In this document: piece by piece, positions 13,111-24,800 of the stretch | Layout of the letters: each line of letters begins with the position of its first letter | Position numbering within the stretch: the stretch's first letter is position 1 | Virus record (IMG/VR): IMGVR_UViG_3300003621_000009 | Coordinates: 849-33,485 of that record | Origin: a virus | Strand: one strand, 5' to 3' | DNA: 32,637 nucleotides | Position numbers and translations under genes: made by a program | The notes under the pieces: generated by a model | Seen by the model: the letters and a program-made list of their open reading frames with translations, nothing else | Database searches by the model: none | Told to the model about the DNA's origin: nothing

Positions 13111-16100
13111 TGGCTGAAAATACGATAAAGATAAAAGTAAAAGTAGACGATGACGGTAATTTAAAAGCCGTTGGAAACAAAGCTAAAAAAGCCGCGGATA
13201 GTCTCAACGGTCTCGCAGCAGGCTCTCAAAATGCAGATAGACGCTTAAAAGGCGCTGCTAAAGCCTCGTCTAACAGTACTAAAAACTTTTCGAAGATGGC
13301 TCAGGGCATAACCGGAGGGCTTGTTCCTGCGTATGCAACTCTTGCTGCAAATGTTTTTGCTCTATCCGCTGCATTTAATTTTCTTACACAGGCCGCAAAC
13401 TATAAGAACTTAATATCTGCTCAAAATGCCTACGCCGCTAGTACAGGGTCTATGCTGTCTTCAATCTCTACTTCATTGCAAGAGGCTTCTCAAGGATATT
13501 TGAATTATGGACAGGCCGCAGAAGCAGCGGCTATAGGTGCAGCTAAAGGCTTTACAACAGGCCAGCTTACAAAATTAACTGATGATGCCGTTAAAATTTC
13601 AGCAGCACTAGGGAGAAGTTACGAAGATACTTTCAATAGACTTTTAAGAGGTGTATCAAAAGCAGAACCAGAATTACTAGACGAACTAGGAATCACTCTT
13701 CGACTAGAGACAGCTACAAAAAGATTTGCAGCCGCTAATAATAAAGCAGCAAAATCTTTAACAGAGTATGAAAGAGGCCAGGCTGTATTAGCTGAAGTAA
13801 ATAGACAGATAAACAATATGTTTGGTTCACTAGACTCCGCAGATTTTAAAAATCCCTTCGAGCAATTAAGCGTTACTTTTGATGAGATAGTTAAAAAAGC
13901 AACTCAGTTTGTTTTACCTATTTTTGAAGGTTTCGCAAATATTATAAATAGATCAGCAGTAGCAGCCATAGCAGTTTTCGGAATGTTAGGACTCTCTATA
14001 TTTAAAGCAGCTATCCCGACAGAAGAAATGGGGGAAGCAATAGATAGTTTAGGAGATCGTTTTACTAGAATGTCTGAGAAGGCTTCTGCAAGTATAAAAT
14101 CTCTAACTGATTCTCAAAAACAAGCGATATCAGCTTTAGAACAATCAAAAGCAAAGGCTAGTTTAAAAGGGCAAAAACAAGCTGCAGGTTTTGTACAAAG
14201 AGGCTCCTCATCAAAAATTTTAACAAAATTAGCTTCAGATCCTACCTCTTTAAATAAAGCGGATGAGAGCAATCTTAGAAAAGCATTTAAAGCTGCTGAA
14301 GCTCAATACAAAAAAACTGGACAAATAACAACAGGTATTTTTGCAGGAGAAAACATAAAGAGAGTTCGAAACTTTGAAGATACCTTAAAGAAAATGACTG
14401 CAAGTCACTCTACTTGGTCTATGAAATTTGTATCTGTGCATAAAAAGGCTTGGCTTCGTATTAAGCAAGTATGGGCAGTAGGGGGCAAAGGCTTTGCAGT
14501 TACCATGAAAGGTATGTCCAACGTAGCTTCTACTGCGGGAAAAGTTCTCAATAAAGCTCTGGGAGTTCTTGGAATAATTGGGTCTATAACTATCTTAATA
14601 GAAGGTTTCAAGGAGCTAAAGCGTAGTATATATGATATTACACTCTCAATATTGGGGCTTGTAGATAGATTTGTACAATCAGGCCCAGGAAAAGGAATAG
14701 TAAAAGTAATTACTTTTGTACAAAATGCTATATTAACCTTATTAGATAATAGTGTGGGATACTTAACAGGGTTTATAAGAATAGTAGGAGAAAAAATAGG
14801 TGCTGGATTAAGGCTTTTAAATTTTAACTCGGCTGCAGAAAATGTAGAAAAATTAGCAATAGTAGATGAAAAATTCGACAATTTTATAGCTACTATGAGA
14901 GCCGGTACTGAAGTACTAGGAGATGTATCTGAAGGTACAGCAAGTTTCGTAGACATGTTTGCTAAGAGTGATTTAGGTGAAGGACTTGAAAGCATTCAAG
15001 AAGGAGCACTTGCCCAGGATGTTTTAAATGAAAAGTTTGATGCTGCAAAGACAAATATTGATCGTCTTAATTCATCTTTAGCCTCTATGATAGAAAACTA
15101 TAAAAAATTGAAAGATACAACAAGCTTTCAAGATGCTTTAATAGGAGCAAGAGCTGTTAGCACTACAGGACTTTCGAATATTGGAATATCTGCCCTTAAT
15201 ACTACAGATCCAGAAAGACAGAGTACTCTGATTACAGGGCTTCGAGAAGCTTTAGGCTACGCATCTCAATTGCCAGGATTAATGGGAGAGTTGGGTCGAA
15301 AATGGCAAAATGCAGACTTTTCTACCCCACTAGGAATAGCAGCTTTTATTGGAGACGTACAAACTCTTGAAAAGTCTGGAGCAGAAGCAGTTGCAAATTT
15401 TGAAGGATTTAGAAATACTTTAGATGTTGTAGGGGCCAGTCCTTCAGAAGCTTTTAGCTCTATAGAAGGCATAGATGACTTAAAAGCTAAACTCAGAGAC
15501 GTAAGAAAAGCAATGGAGGATACTGTAGGCACTCTAGGAATGGGAGCGTCAGCATTAAATGAAGAGTTTCAAGATGCTACCGGAATGGGACTAGCTGACT
15601 TAGAGAATAAGTTAACTACACTAGCAAATACATATTCTAGCCTTAAAACAGAGGAGCGCGAGTTAAATATTGAAAGAATGCAAACCTCTAGACTCTCAGG
15701 AGAGTTTGCTACTAGAGCACAGTCAGAGATAGCTCTTAGAGAAAAATTACTGGAATTAAAAACCATAGATGCTACAATCGAAGCCAGGACTTTAGAGCTT
15801 GGAACTGATATTAGTTCATTAAGAATTGCAGCAATTGCACAAGAGCTAGAAGAGTTAGGCAATAGAAGAGCTGCCACTCTTGAAAATATAAAAGTTACTG
15901 AAGATGGCATGGACGATATTAAAAGTATGGGTCTTCAATTAGGTAATACTCTTCAAAGTAGTCTCTCTTCTGCGTTTTCTTCTTTAATAGACGGAACTAA
16001 ATCAGCCAAACAAGCTTTTGCAGACATGGCTCTAAGTATGCTAAAAAACTTAGGAGATATTATAGCAAAAATGTTAATGATGAGACTACTAGAAGGCGCA

Positions 16101-16490
16101 CTAGGGGGAAGCAGCTTTGGAAACTTCTTAGGAGTACCCTCAAAAAGGTATGGAGGAATAGTTTCAAACGGAAAAGACATGAATGGATATGCTTCTGGAG
16201 GTATTGCTCGTGGAGCAAACGCGGGATACCCAGCAATGTTACATGGAACAGAAGCTGTAGTTCCTTTGCCAGACGGAAAGTCAATTCCTGTAAGTATGCA
16301 GGGTGCAGGACAGCAAAATAATGTTACTGTAAACGTATCTGTTGATAATCAAGGAAATGCGTCTACAAATACTCAACAAGATTCTGCACAAGCAGGAAAT
16401 CTTGGACAAGTTATTGCAAGAGCAGTACAGCAAGAGCTACAAAATCAAAAACGCTCAGGAGGTATATTAAATCCCTACGGGGCCGCATAA
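13110..16490 (+). CDS. Tail tape measure protein
   Basis: At 1126 residues it is the longest protein before the tail tip. It starts MAENTIKIKVKVDDDGNLK, then long helical stretches broken by hydrophobic segments near 67-100 (GLVPAYATLAANVFALSAAF), 285-302 and 480-500 (LGVLGIIGSITILIEGF). The C-terminus has the typical QSSLSSAFSSLIDGTKSAKQ and the Gly-rich RYGGIV...GYASGGIARGANAGYPAMLHGTEAVVPLPDG, as in lambda gpH relatives. The tape measure sets tail length during tube polymerisation and later passes into the cell. At roughly 0.15 nm per residue, the rule from lambda, a tail near 170 nm is expected. Starts in TAATG with the chaperone and ends in TAATG with the next gene. Confidence 0.93.
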   Translation: MAENTIKIKVKVDDDGNLKAVGNKAKKAADSLNGLAAGSQNADRRLKGAAKASSNSTKNFSKMAQGITGGLVPAYATLAANVFALSAAFNFLTQAANYKNLISAQNAYAASTGSMLSSISTSLQEASQGYLNYGQAAEAAAIGAAKGFTTGQLTKLTDDAVKISAALGRSYEDTFNRLLRGVSKAEPELLDELGITLRLETATKRFAAANNKAAKSLTEYERGQAVLAEVNRQINNMFGSLDSADFKNPFEQLSVTFDEIVKKATQFVLPIFEGFANIINRSAVAAIAVFGMLGLSIFKAAIPTEEMGEAIDSLGDRFTRMSEKASASIKSLTDSQKQAISALEQSKAKASLKGQKQAAGFVQRGSSSKILTKLASDPTSLNKADESNLRKAFKAAEAQYKKTGQITTGIFAGENIKRVRNFEDTLKKMTASHSTWSMKFVSVHKKAWLRIKQVWAVGGKGFAVTMKGMSNVASTAGKVLNKALGVLGIIGSITILIEGFKELKRSIYDITLSILGLVDRFVQSGPGKGIVKVITFVQNAILTLLDNSVGYLTGFIRIVGEKIGAGLRLLNFNSAAENVEKLAIVDEKFDNFIATMRAGTEVLGDVSEGTASFVDMFAKSDLGEGLESIQEGALAQDVLNEKFDAAKTNIDRLNSSLASMIENYKKLKDTTSFQDALIGARAVSTTGLSNIGISALNTTDPERQSTLITGLREALGYASQLPGLMGELGRKWQNADFSTPLGIAAFIGDVQTLEKSGAEAVANFEGFRNTLDVVGASPSEAFSSIEGIDDLKAKLRDVRKAMEDTVGTLGMGASALNEEFQDATGMGLADLENKLTTLANTYSSLKTEERELNIERMQTSRLSGEFATRAQSEIALREKLLELKTIDATIEARTLELGTDISSLRIAAIAQELEELGNRRAATLENIKVTEDGMDDIKSMGLQLGNTLQSSLSSAFSSLIDGTKSAKQAFADMALSMLKNLGDIIAKMLMMRLLEGALGGSSFGNFLGVPSKRYGGIVSNGKDMNGYASGGIARGANAGYPAMLHGTEAVVPLPDGKSIPVSMQGAGQQNNVTVNVSVDNQGNASTNTQQDSAQAGNLGQVIARAVQQELQNQKRSGGILNPYGAA

Positions 16491-16774
16491 TGACATCAAA
16501 GCCACCTGAACTTAATGATAAGTCAGAAATCACTATAAGCATAGTCTGGTTAATACAAATTCTTGCTATAGTGTCGGTTGCTACTTGGGGGTATGCAACT
16601 GTGATGGAAAAAATTGATAATAATTATGATGAAACAAAAAGCCTTAGAAGCAATCAAAACAATTATGTATTTCCAGACATTAGAAAACTTGAAGAACAAG
16701 TAATAGATTTGCAAAAACAAGTTTTAATAATACAAACTGATTTAAGGTATCAAAAAGAAAGTATAGGTAAGTAA
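16490..16774 (+). CDS. Small membrane protein with coiled coil, between tape measure and M
   Basis: This 94-residue protein has one hydrophobic segment at about 15-36 (ISIVWLIQILAIVSVATWGY) and then a charged coiled coil (KLEEQVIDLQKQVLIIQ). It starts in a TAATG overlap with the tape measure. The arrangement of a short N-terminus, one membrane helix and a coiled coil fits either an inner-membrane spanin-like protein or a membrane protein used with the tape measure during DNA entry. No homologue is recognised. It is the third small membrane protein in the window. Confidence 0.6.
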   Translation: MTSKPPELNDKSEITISIVWLIQILAIVSVATWGYATVMEKIDNNYDETKSLRSNQNNYVFPDIRKLEEQVIDLQKQVLIIQTDLRYQKESIGK

Positions 16775-16792
16775 CCTACAGGGAGTAACAAA

Positions 16793-17185
16793 ATGGCACT
16801 AGGATTTAAAATACCAGATGAGAACGCTGTCGGGGGAGAATTAGAAATACTGCCCGACAGGGGTATTGGAAGACAGTCTACCCCTCGTGTACTTGTGGCT
16901 AAGTTTGGAGATGGCTATGAGCAACGTCTTGCTGACGGTATTAATTCTATAGACGAAACTTTTAGTGTGACGTTTAATAATCGTACTGCAGCAGAGATTG
17001 ATGGTATTACTGGATACTTTGCATCTTTAAAAGGAGTTACTTCTTTTACTTATACAATACCAGATGATAACGCTGTCGGTGGAGAATTAGCAATTAAAGT
17101 AGTTTGTCAAAACTATAGTCAAAGTTACCAGCATGATGGATTTTATTCAGTATCAGCAACTTTTAGACGAGTATATGAAGCATGA
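16793..17185 (+). CDS. Minor tail protein, lambda M-like
   Basis: The 130-residue length and motifs fit the lambda gpM family (Phage_min_tail): RVLVAKFGDGYEQRLADGI, SIDETFSVTFNNRTAAEI, GVTSFTYTIPD, and the C-terminal SQSYQHDGFYSVSATFRRVY. gpM is the first tail-tip subunit after the tape measure and forms the distal-tail ring on which L, K and J assemble. The first 20 residues contain IPDENAVGGELEI, repeated near 89-101 as IPDDNAVGGELAI; see repeat entry. The ribosome site is AGGGAG. The stop overlaps the L-like gene by 4 bases (ATGA). Confidence 0.88.
   Translation: MALGFKIPDENAVGGELEILPDRGIGRQSTPRVLVAKFGDGYEQRLADGINSIDETFSVTFNNRTAAEIDGITGYFASLKGVTSFTYTIPDDNAVGGELAIKVVCQNYSQSYQHDGFYSVSATFRRVYEA
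16811..17094 (+). repeat. Imperfect 38-base direct repeat inside the M-like gene
   Basis: Bases 16811-16848 and 17057-17094 match at 35 of 38 positions by eye, in the same frame (offset 246), and encode IPDENAVGGELEI and IPDDNAVGGELAI. The repeat suggests a recent duplication or gene conversion between the N-terminal strand and a later loop of the protein. All three differences (G/T, G/T, A/C) occur in a conserved context, two of them changing residues. Confidence 0.8.
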
Positions 17186-18183
17186 GCGAGTTAATTGAAG
17201 TAATACAACTACAAGAACCTGGAAGTGAGCTAGTAGAGCTTTATGAGATTACTATAGAAGGCACAACTCTATACTTTCACTCAGGCTTAGAAGAAGATTT
17301 AAGTACTGTACAGTTTAGAGATCGTACTAGTCCTTATACTATAAGAGAGTATGTTGCGTTTCCAATTGTAATGGACGGGGTAGAGTTAGGTGCTGATGGA
17401 GCTATTAATCGACCTAGTCTAACAGTTGCAAATGTAGCAAATACTTTCTCAGCAGCAATAGGTAATATTAAAGCAGAGAATCTTGTAGGCGAAAGAGTTA
17501 CAAAACGCACTACTCTTAAAAAATACTTAGTAGGAGAAATAGGGGACGCTAGTCCGCCCGTAGAGTTTCCTATTCGTAAGTTTATTATTGATAGAATCTC
17601 TGGAGAAAGTAATACTGCAGTAACTTATGAACTAGCAGCTCCTTATGATCTATCAGGAATAACTTTACCTAATAGAAAGGTTATAGGAAAGTACTGTTCT
17701 TGGCAATATCAAGGTTATAGTTTAGCACAAAAAGGCGGCTGTATTTGGGATAAGAATAGTGTGGTTTCTTATGCAGATGGCGCTGGCGGGGTCAATACGC
17801 ACAAGGCATATTTTACAGAAGATGACGAGCCCATAGTTCCTGCAGGTTCTACTATGACAGGTTGGACAGCCGGACAATATAAAACTTATACTACTTATTC
17901 TGCTGGAACCGCTTATTCTGCGGGACAGTACGTAGAGTATGACGATGGAAATCAAATAACAGTATGGAAATGCAATCTTGCTAGCACAGGCAACGCCCCT
18001 GGATTAAACTCTATTTATTGGTCGAAGGGAGATGTGTGCGGTAAAAAACTATCTTCATGTAAATGTAGATTCCAATTTAAACCTCAGTCTCCCAGTGGTA
18101 GTAATTCAGATCCTTCTACCGAGAAAAATACTGGCAAAATATTACCTTTTGGAGCATTTATAGGAAGCCGAAAGTTTAGATGA
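17182..18183 (+). CDS. Minor tail protein, lambda L-like, with iron-sulfur type cysteines
   Basis: The N-terminal part (IEVIQLQEPGSELVELYEIT...VQFRDRTSPYTIREYVAFPI) fits the lambda gpL family. gpL binds an iron-sulfur cluster through four conserved C-terminal cysteines. Here candidate ligands are Cys172 (KYCSW), Cys187 (GGCIW), Cys286 (DVCGKKL) and Cys293 or Cys295 (SSCKC). Between the pairs lies an insert of about 100 residues with a module like CBM5/12 sugar-binding domains (about 228-283: GWTAGQYKTYTTYSAGTAYS, GQYVEYDDG, WKCNLASTGNAPG, YWSKGD). Overlaps the M- and K-like genes by 4 bases each. At 333 residues it is longer than lambda gpL (about 232), mostly because of this insert. Confidence 0.88.
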   Translation: MSELIEVIQLQEPGSELVELYEITIEGTTLYFHSGLEEDLSTVQFRDRTSPYTIREYVAFPIVMDGVELGADGAINRPSLTVANVANTFSAAIGNIKAENLVGERVTKRTTLKKYLVGEIGDASPPVEFPIRKFIIDRISGESNTAVTYELAAPYDLSGITLPNRKVIGKYCSWQYQGYSLAQKGGCIWDKNSVVSYADGAGGVNTHKAYFTEDDEPIVPAGSTMTGWTAGQYKTYTTYSAGTAYSAGQYVEYDDGNQITVWKCNLASTGNAPGLNSIYWSKGDVCGKKLSSCKCRFQFKPQSPSGSNSDPSTEKNTGKILPFGAFIGSRKFR

Positions 18184-18869
18184 TTGATGAGATTCAGGAG
18201 CACTTTAGGGGAGAATTTCCACGAGAGGCTTGTGGTATAATTGCAATAGTAAAAGGTAAAAAGCAATATTTTCCTTGTAAAAATTTAGCAGAAGAAGACG
18301 AAGACTTTGTACTTGATCCTACAGACTATATTTCAGTAAAGAGGCGGGCGGATATTTTCGCAATAGTCCATAACCATATAGACTGGACGAATGAAGCAAG
18401 TGAGAACGATAAAAAATACTGTAATTCTTTAGGAATACCTTACTATATTTTTAGCTATCCAGATATGAAATTAAATATACTGGAACCAAAAGTAAAAGTC
18501 AATCCTTTAATAGGACGAGAGTATGAGTTTGGTAAGTTTGACTGTCTTGAGGCGTGTAAGGACTATTACAAAGAGTACTTAGGTTTAGAATTACAGAACA
18601 GATTACCCTACTTAGATGATTGGTGGGAACACGGGCATAACTACTTTACAGACGAACATATTCAAGAATGGGGATTTAGTAAAGTAGAAAACTTACAGCC
18701 CAATGATTTATTGATATTTACAATGGGAGCTTCGGTTCCCAACCATTGCGGGGTCTACACTGGTAATGATATTTTCTTTCATCATGCCGTAAATAGACTT
18801 TCTTGTAGAGAAAATTTATATCCTTTATGGAAAAAGTACTTAACTGGAATATACAGATATGAAACGTAG
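18180..18869 (+). CDS. Tail tip protein, lambda K-like: JAMM plus NlpC/P60 domains
   Basis: A 229-residue two-domain protein. The N-terminal domain has the complete JAMM zinc-peptidase motif: Glu16 in FPREACGI, and His64-x-His66-x7-Ser74-x2-Asp77 in VHNHIDWTNEASENDKKY. The C-terminal domain (from about 108) has an NlpC/P60 pattern: Cys122 in FDCLEACKDYY and His189 in PNHCGVYTGN, with His201/202 following. Lambda gpK has both parts. The JAMM part probably helps assemble or process the tail tip and the NlpC/P60 part cuts peptidoglycan during DNA entry; this is family knowledge. The start overlaps L (ATGA) and the end overlaps the J-like gene by 11 bases. Confidence 0.92.
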   Translation: MIDEIQEHFRGEFPREACGIIAIVKGKKQYFPCKNLAEEDEDFVLDPTDYISVKRRADIFAIVHNHIDWTNEASENDKKYCNSLGIPYYIFSYPDMKLNILEPKVKVNPLIGREYEFGKFDCLEACKDYYKEYLGLELQNRLPYLDDWWEHGHNYFTDEHIQEWGFSKVENLQPNDLLIFTMGASVPNHCGVYTGNDIFFHHAVNRLSCRENLYPLWKKYLTGIYRYET

Positions 18870-21800
18870 CATTTATCTTGAAGGCGAACTCGCTTTAAAA
18901 TTTGGAGCACAGCACTCTTTTTATGGAGATAGCGTTAAGGATGCCCTGCGTCTACTAGATGCAAATAAGCCTGGACTTAAGAAATATTTTATAGATGCTG
19001 CTGAGTGTGATATTGGTTTTCATATTGAAGTTGGCGGACAGGAACTTGACTCGCCCTTAGAATGTTTACTGCCTCTTCGTGAAGGCGATATAATTATTAC
19101 TCCTATTGCTGCCGGTTCTAAATCTGGGGGAGCCAAGATTCTTACAGCAGCATTGATTGCTGCAATACTATTTATACCAACTGGAGGAATGAGTCTTTAT
19201 ACCTATATGACCTCTGTCACTACTAGTTGGGTACCTGCCACTTTGGCAAATGCTGCTCTTGCTTTAGCAACAAACCTAGCTATAACTGGCATTCAGCAAC
19301 TTATGGCTCCTGACCCTGCAGTAGATCAAGAAGATGAAGGCTACTTATTTAATGGAGCAGAACAAAACATTGTCGAAGGTATGCCTATTCCTCTTCTTTA
19401 TGGAGAGCTTCGTGTTCCTGGATATCCTGTATCTTTTGAAATGATTCATGGGTCAAAGAGAATCACGTCTAGTGACAATACCATAACATACAATGGAGAA
19501 ATAATAAATCTTCCAAAAGGTGATATAGAAGGATACTTCGAAGACCAGATGGAGAGAAACGGCGGAAATATAAGCCAAGTAATAGATCCTATAACAGGCG
19601 TAACTGCATCTAGAAATAGCCAAGACATTCTTTTTACTGATATCATCTCAGAAGGCCCTATCTATGGACTCGTAGATGGAGGTACTTCTGTATTTCTAAA
19701 TGACGACCCTGCCCAAGTAACTGCACAAAGTTTTGTAAGATTATCAGAAACTCCAGTAGAGTTTGACTTTACACTTAATAGCACTTCTGTAACTATCGAT
19801 AGAAATGGGCATACTAAAGATATAGAAGCCGATACTGAAAATGGTACTAAGTTTATTATTGTAAGAAACTATGGCTCGAGCTCAGCTTCTGTTGTTCGTA
19901 GTTCAGTAACGGGGTCTGCAAACTCTGTAACAATTACTTCCAGTACTGGAATATTTACTGCTGCAATGGAGTATGATAGAACAAACTTTGCTCAAGTAGC
20001 AATAATTCGTCTATTGGACTCAAACTCAAGCACGGTATTTGAAGGATACGTAGAAAGTTATACTTCTAGTACAGTGGCTAAATGTATTCCTTTACCTGGC
20101 ATGGATCTTAATCCTGCTCTATCAAACGGAACATATACTGTAGTTGTTGATGGAAAGTTTCAAGTAAGCTCTATATCTTCGAATACTTTAACTCTTGCCT
20201 CTAATTTTCCAGGTAATACTGGTAGTTATAAGTGTGATTTGAGCGGTACAAGCTATGAGACAGTTTCTCTTATTGATCGAGTATCTAGTGGTTCAAAACA
20301 CAACAGCTTTGATGTACAGTTTAGAAACGGTAACTTAATACAGCCTGCTTTTTCAGATGCTGCAGGAACAGGCGTAGGCTCTATAGCATTAGGACCTGGA
20401 GGCTCTTTTTCTCCTTTTAGCCCTGTTCTTTATGCAGACACTGGAGAAACAGATAATCCTACTGTAGAGTACACAGGTACGTCTGCTTCTGGCTTTGGAC
20501 TTACAACAGCTCAAGCAGAAGAAGTAGATGAAGTTCGAGTAACTTTTACATACGGGCAGCTATGGAATCGTAACGAAAAAGGTGAGCAGACAGCAGCAAC
20601 TGTACGATACAATATGTATGTTGCAGTAGAGAGAGATGGTGCTTTTGGGGCTTACCAAAATATAACTCAAAATGTTGAGCACTTAGCTCAAAGTAACGCT
20701 CCTCGCATATTTGAAGAAATAATAGATATGCGACAGTACCAGCCTTTTACAGATTTTAAGGTAAAGATAACACGTACTACAAATAACGACCAAGCCTACA
20801 ATGCTGGAACAAATACTGTAAATACTAATTATACTACTCAGTCTGATGGTTCAATTACCTCTTTAAATAGTATTATTAAAGAAAATCTTTCTTATCCTCT
20901 TACTGCAATGGCAAAAGTAAGAATAAACTCAAAAGATTTTCAGAATGTTCCTACTCGAACTTACCACTGTAAGGGCATAAAAGTAAAAGTACCTTCAAAC
21001 TATGTTACGAGAGATGAAGGTGTAAACAGTACTGCTACATACAATCGAAACGTATCTACGGGTGCTATCACTTCATCTTATCAAGACTGGGATGGAAATT
21101 TCCGTGCGGATAAAGTTTATACAAACAATCCTGCTTGGGTATTCTACGATATTCTTACAAACAATCGTTATGGTCTTGGAGATTGGTTGAATGAAGATGA
21201 GATTGATAAATACGCTCTTTATCGAATTGCACGATACTGTGATGAACTCGTTCCTGACGGGGCAGGTGGTTTTGAGCCTCGATTTACTACAAATGTTTAC
21301 TTTACGCAGGCGTCTGATGCTTATAAAATAGTAAAAGACTTAGCCACTGTATTCCGAAGCATGATCTATTGGATGGATGGTGAGGTTTATACTGTTACTG
21401 ACCAGCCTGGCGATCCTATTTATAACTTCTCAAAATCAAATGTTATTGATGGAGCATTTGGATATGAGACTACTGGCAGTAAAACTCGTGCAAATCAAAT
21501 AGTTGTAACTTGGAATAACCCTGCAGCAAACTATAAGCTAGAGAATCTAATAGTAGAAGATCGTGACAATATTATTAACACTGGTAGAATTATCTCTGAA
21601 GAAGCAGTAGCTTTTGGCGCAACTACTGAAGGTCAAGCACTTCGATATGGTCGTTGGAAACTGTGGACGGCTGTTAATCAAACTGAGCTTGTATCTTTCA
21701 AGACAGCAATCAATGCAGCGTTTATAGCTCCGGGGGATATTATCAATGTTCAAGACTCTGATCGTTATCCAGGCAATTTAAAATATAGTGGACGAGTTAG

Positions 21801-24800
21801 TAATACAGGTACTCGTAACACTACAACAATACCTTTGGATCGTGAGATTGAGCTAAACTCTGGCTCAGACTATGAACTTAGTGTACTGTTTACTGATAGC
21901 GTTGCTACTCTTGCTCAAGAATCTGCTACTATTGGAACCGTTTCCTACTCTCGTGGAGATGTAATCGAGGGTGCAACTATTGATACAGAAAATGAGGCGA
22001 GTAATATACTCGACGATAGTGGTGATTATGTAGACGTAACTTGGAAGCCTTATACAAATGTAGAGACTCAAACAGTTTCTACAGCTTCTGGCACGGGAAT
22101 AACTTCTCTTACTGTTAGTGGTGCGTTCTCTACTACTCCAAGCGCAGAAAGTGTTTGGGTATTGAAAGAAAGTATTTCTGGCGTAGAAGTAGAAGGCTCT
22201 AAAAAAATGTATAAGATTCTTTCTATATCTGAAGAGTCTAAGAACATTTATGGAATTACTGCAGTAGAGTTTTATAATGAAAAATATGCGGCTGTAGACG
22301 ATAATTTTGTATTATCTACTCAAGACCCTGTTTTCAGTCCTCCTGATTCGACGGAAAGTATTCCTGCGCCTCGTAATGCTTATGTAATAATTAGTGATTT
22401 AAATTCTGGGCAACTAAAAGATGACGTTATTTTAAGTTGGGACAACCCCCTAGACTCAAACGGTAATGTTTATGATTATATAGATTATTTTGAGGTTTCA
22501 GGTAATATTCCTGGGTTCCCTACTACTCTTAAAGTTTCTAGAAATCAAACTAGCTTATCAGGGTTAGATTTACCGATAGGTACTTTTACGCTTGCAGTTC
22601 GTACAGTAGCCCAAAACGGAAGAAGATCAGATACTACAAAAACAACCTTCACTATAGAGGATCCTGCACGCCAAGCCGTTCCTCGAGTGTTTGGCATGGC
22701 TTTGGGAGGAGTTTTATCGTCTCCTGCATTTGTAACTTCTGTAGGTACTTTTACTTTAGAGGATAAGGCATACTCTTTATCCCCTATAGGCAATCCTCAA
22801 TTAGTAAGAACGTTTGATGGTATTCCTGTAACTGAGTATACTCAGGATTGTAGTACTATACCTTCTTTAGATTTCTCTACCTTTACGAATGATGAGGCAG
22901 AGCTTGCTTCTCATTACATAATGATTGATGGAGACGATACTGATCCACTCAAGCTGATTAAATACTACAAAGACCAAGACTTAGGGTATGGATATTTCTA
23001 TAACGCAGGAACAGGAAATACTACGCACACAAGTAACTGGACTTCTATAGGAACAGTAAGTGTATCTGCAGACTCAAATAAAGTTACTGGTAGTGGTTTT
23101 GATACTTCTCTTCAGGTCGGAGATATTATTAAGTTTAGCAGCACTCAAGCAGCTAAAGTAGTTTATATTGCTTCAGCCACAGATGTTCGTATAGATAAGA
23201 GCTTTTCTACTGCTATATCTTCCGTAGAAGCATATAGAAATGAATTTAGATTTAATAAGAATGATGATTCTGTTATTTATTCAGTTAGAAATGACAGCGG
23301 GACTTTTAAGGCGTACCCTATAAATTTAGCTATAAATCCAGATTTAGGCAAGTCTCCTAGAAATGTTATACTTACTGTAAATCCTACTTTCCTTAATTTT
23401 GATGGGGATGAAGTACTCACTACTAACTATACTAATTTAATATTAACTGCTACTGCTTTTGGGTATAAAAATCCTGTGTTTAAATTTACAGGAACCGGGT
23501 TTGATAATTCTGAAATATCTCAGACAGCAGATACTGTATTTTCTGCTGGAACGAACTTTGTAGCTACAAAAACTCTTGATAAAGTAGATGAGTATAGTTT
23601 AACCGACTTAGTATTCTCTGTCACAGTAGCGGAAGAACTAGATGAAAGTAATACAAACAAACAGTCTACTGCAGATATTACTATACCTTTTGTAAAAGAC
23701 GGAGCAGCAGGCGGGGCAGGAAAGTTAGTTCGTTTAACTTCTAATGACTACTCTGTAGTTTATGATGATACAGGAGCAAATCCTTCTCCTAGCGGCACTT
23801 TAACATTTACTGCAACTGCTTCAAACTTTACAGACCCTTACTTTAAGTTTACAGGAGACGGTATAACTGACGAAACCTCTTATACTGATGGAACAGGAGA
23901 TTCTGATACATTTAGTTATACTATTCCAAGTCTATCTTCTGGTTGGGCAGGGAATCCTTTAAGCATTCGTGTAGGAGTAGCAGAGGCTGCAGCTCCTACG
24001 ACTGAAATAGCTTTTGATACTATATCTATATTTTACGTGGCCGATGGGGTAGACGGCGACGATGGTATAGATGGTTATACGGTAGTTATGACCAATGCAG
24101 CTCACTCTTTTACAGCTGACAGTTCTGGAACTGTTAGTACTTATTCTGAATCGGGAACTTCTATAGAAGTATATAAAGGTGGCGTAGAATTAAATAGTGT
24201 TACAGGTACACCTGCTGCAGGACAATTTTCTGTAAGTGTAAGTGCAAGTAATATTACTGCAGGAACTACAAGTGTTACTGGTAACCCGTTTACAATTGGT
24301 GATCATAGTAACATGACTGCCGATACCGCACTAATTACTTATACACTTAATATAGAGAACTTAGTTACTGGTACTCAAAAACAAACTTTTAGTAAATCTA
24401 GTGCAGGAACAAATGGGCTACCGGGAGCTACAGGAGCAAATGGGCTAAGAAGAGCAGAGGGGTACTTATATTATCAATCTGCAGGAACTCCTGCAACTAC
24501 TCCGAGCGGTATTTATACATGGAGTACAGGAGCTGTTTCAGGTACAAATATAGGCACAGGTAGTACTCAATGGAACACTATACCTCCAGAAATGGGGGCA
24601 GGTACCAGCGCACAATACTATGTACGTAGATGGAAAGCTTTGGAAACTACTGCAAATTCTACAAGTACAGGGCTAAGCATTGATTCCGCTACTTTAGGAC
24701 ATAATTTTGCAGGCGTTGTAACCTTTAGCTCTGGAACAGGTACTGGAGGATCAAATGAATTAGAGTATAATGGAGCTACTGTAACCCAAATAGATGGCGG

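Noticed and set aside
14405-14995. 196-codon open frame on the minus strand
   Set aside because: It is antisense to the helical tape measure gene, low in complexity, with no ribosome site or motif; a shadow of the real gene.
16764-16778. TAGGT-AAGTA-ACCTA hairpin at the end of the membrane protein gene
   Set aside because: Only five pairs, no T tract; not a terminator.
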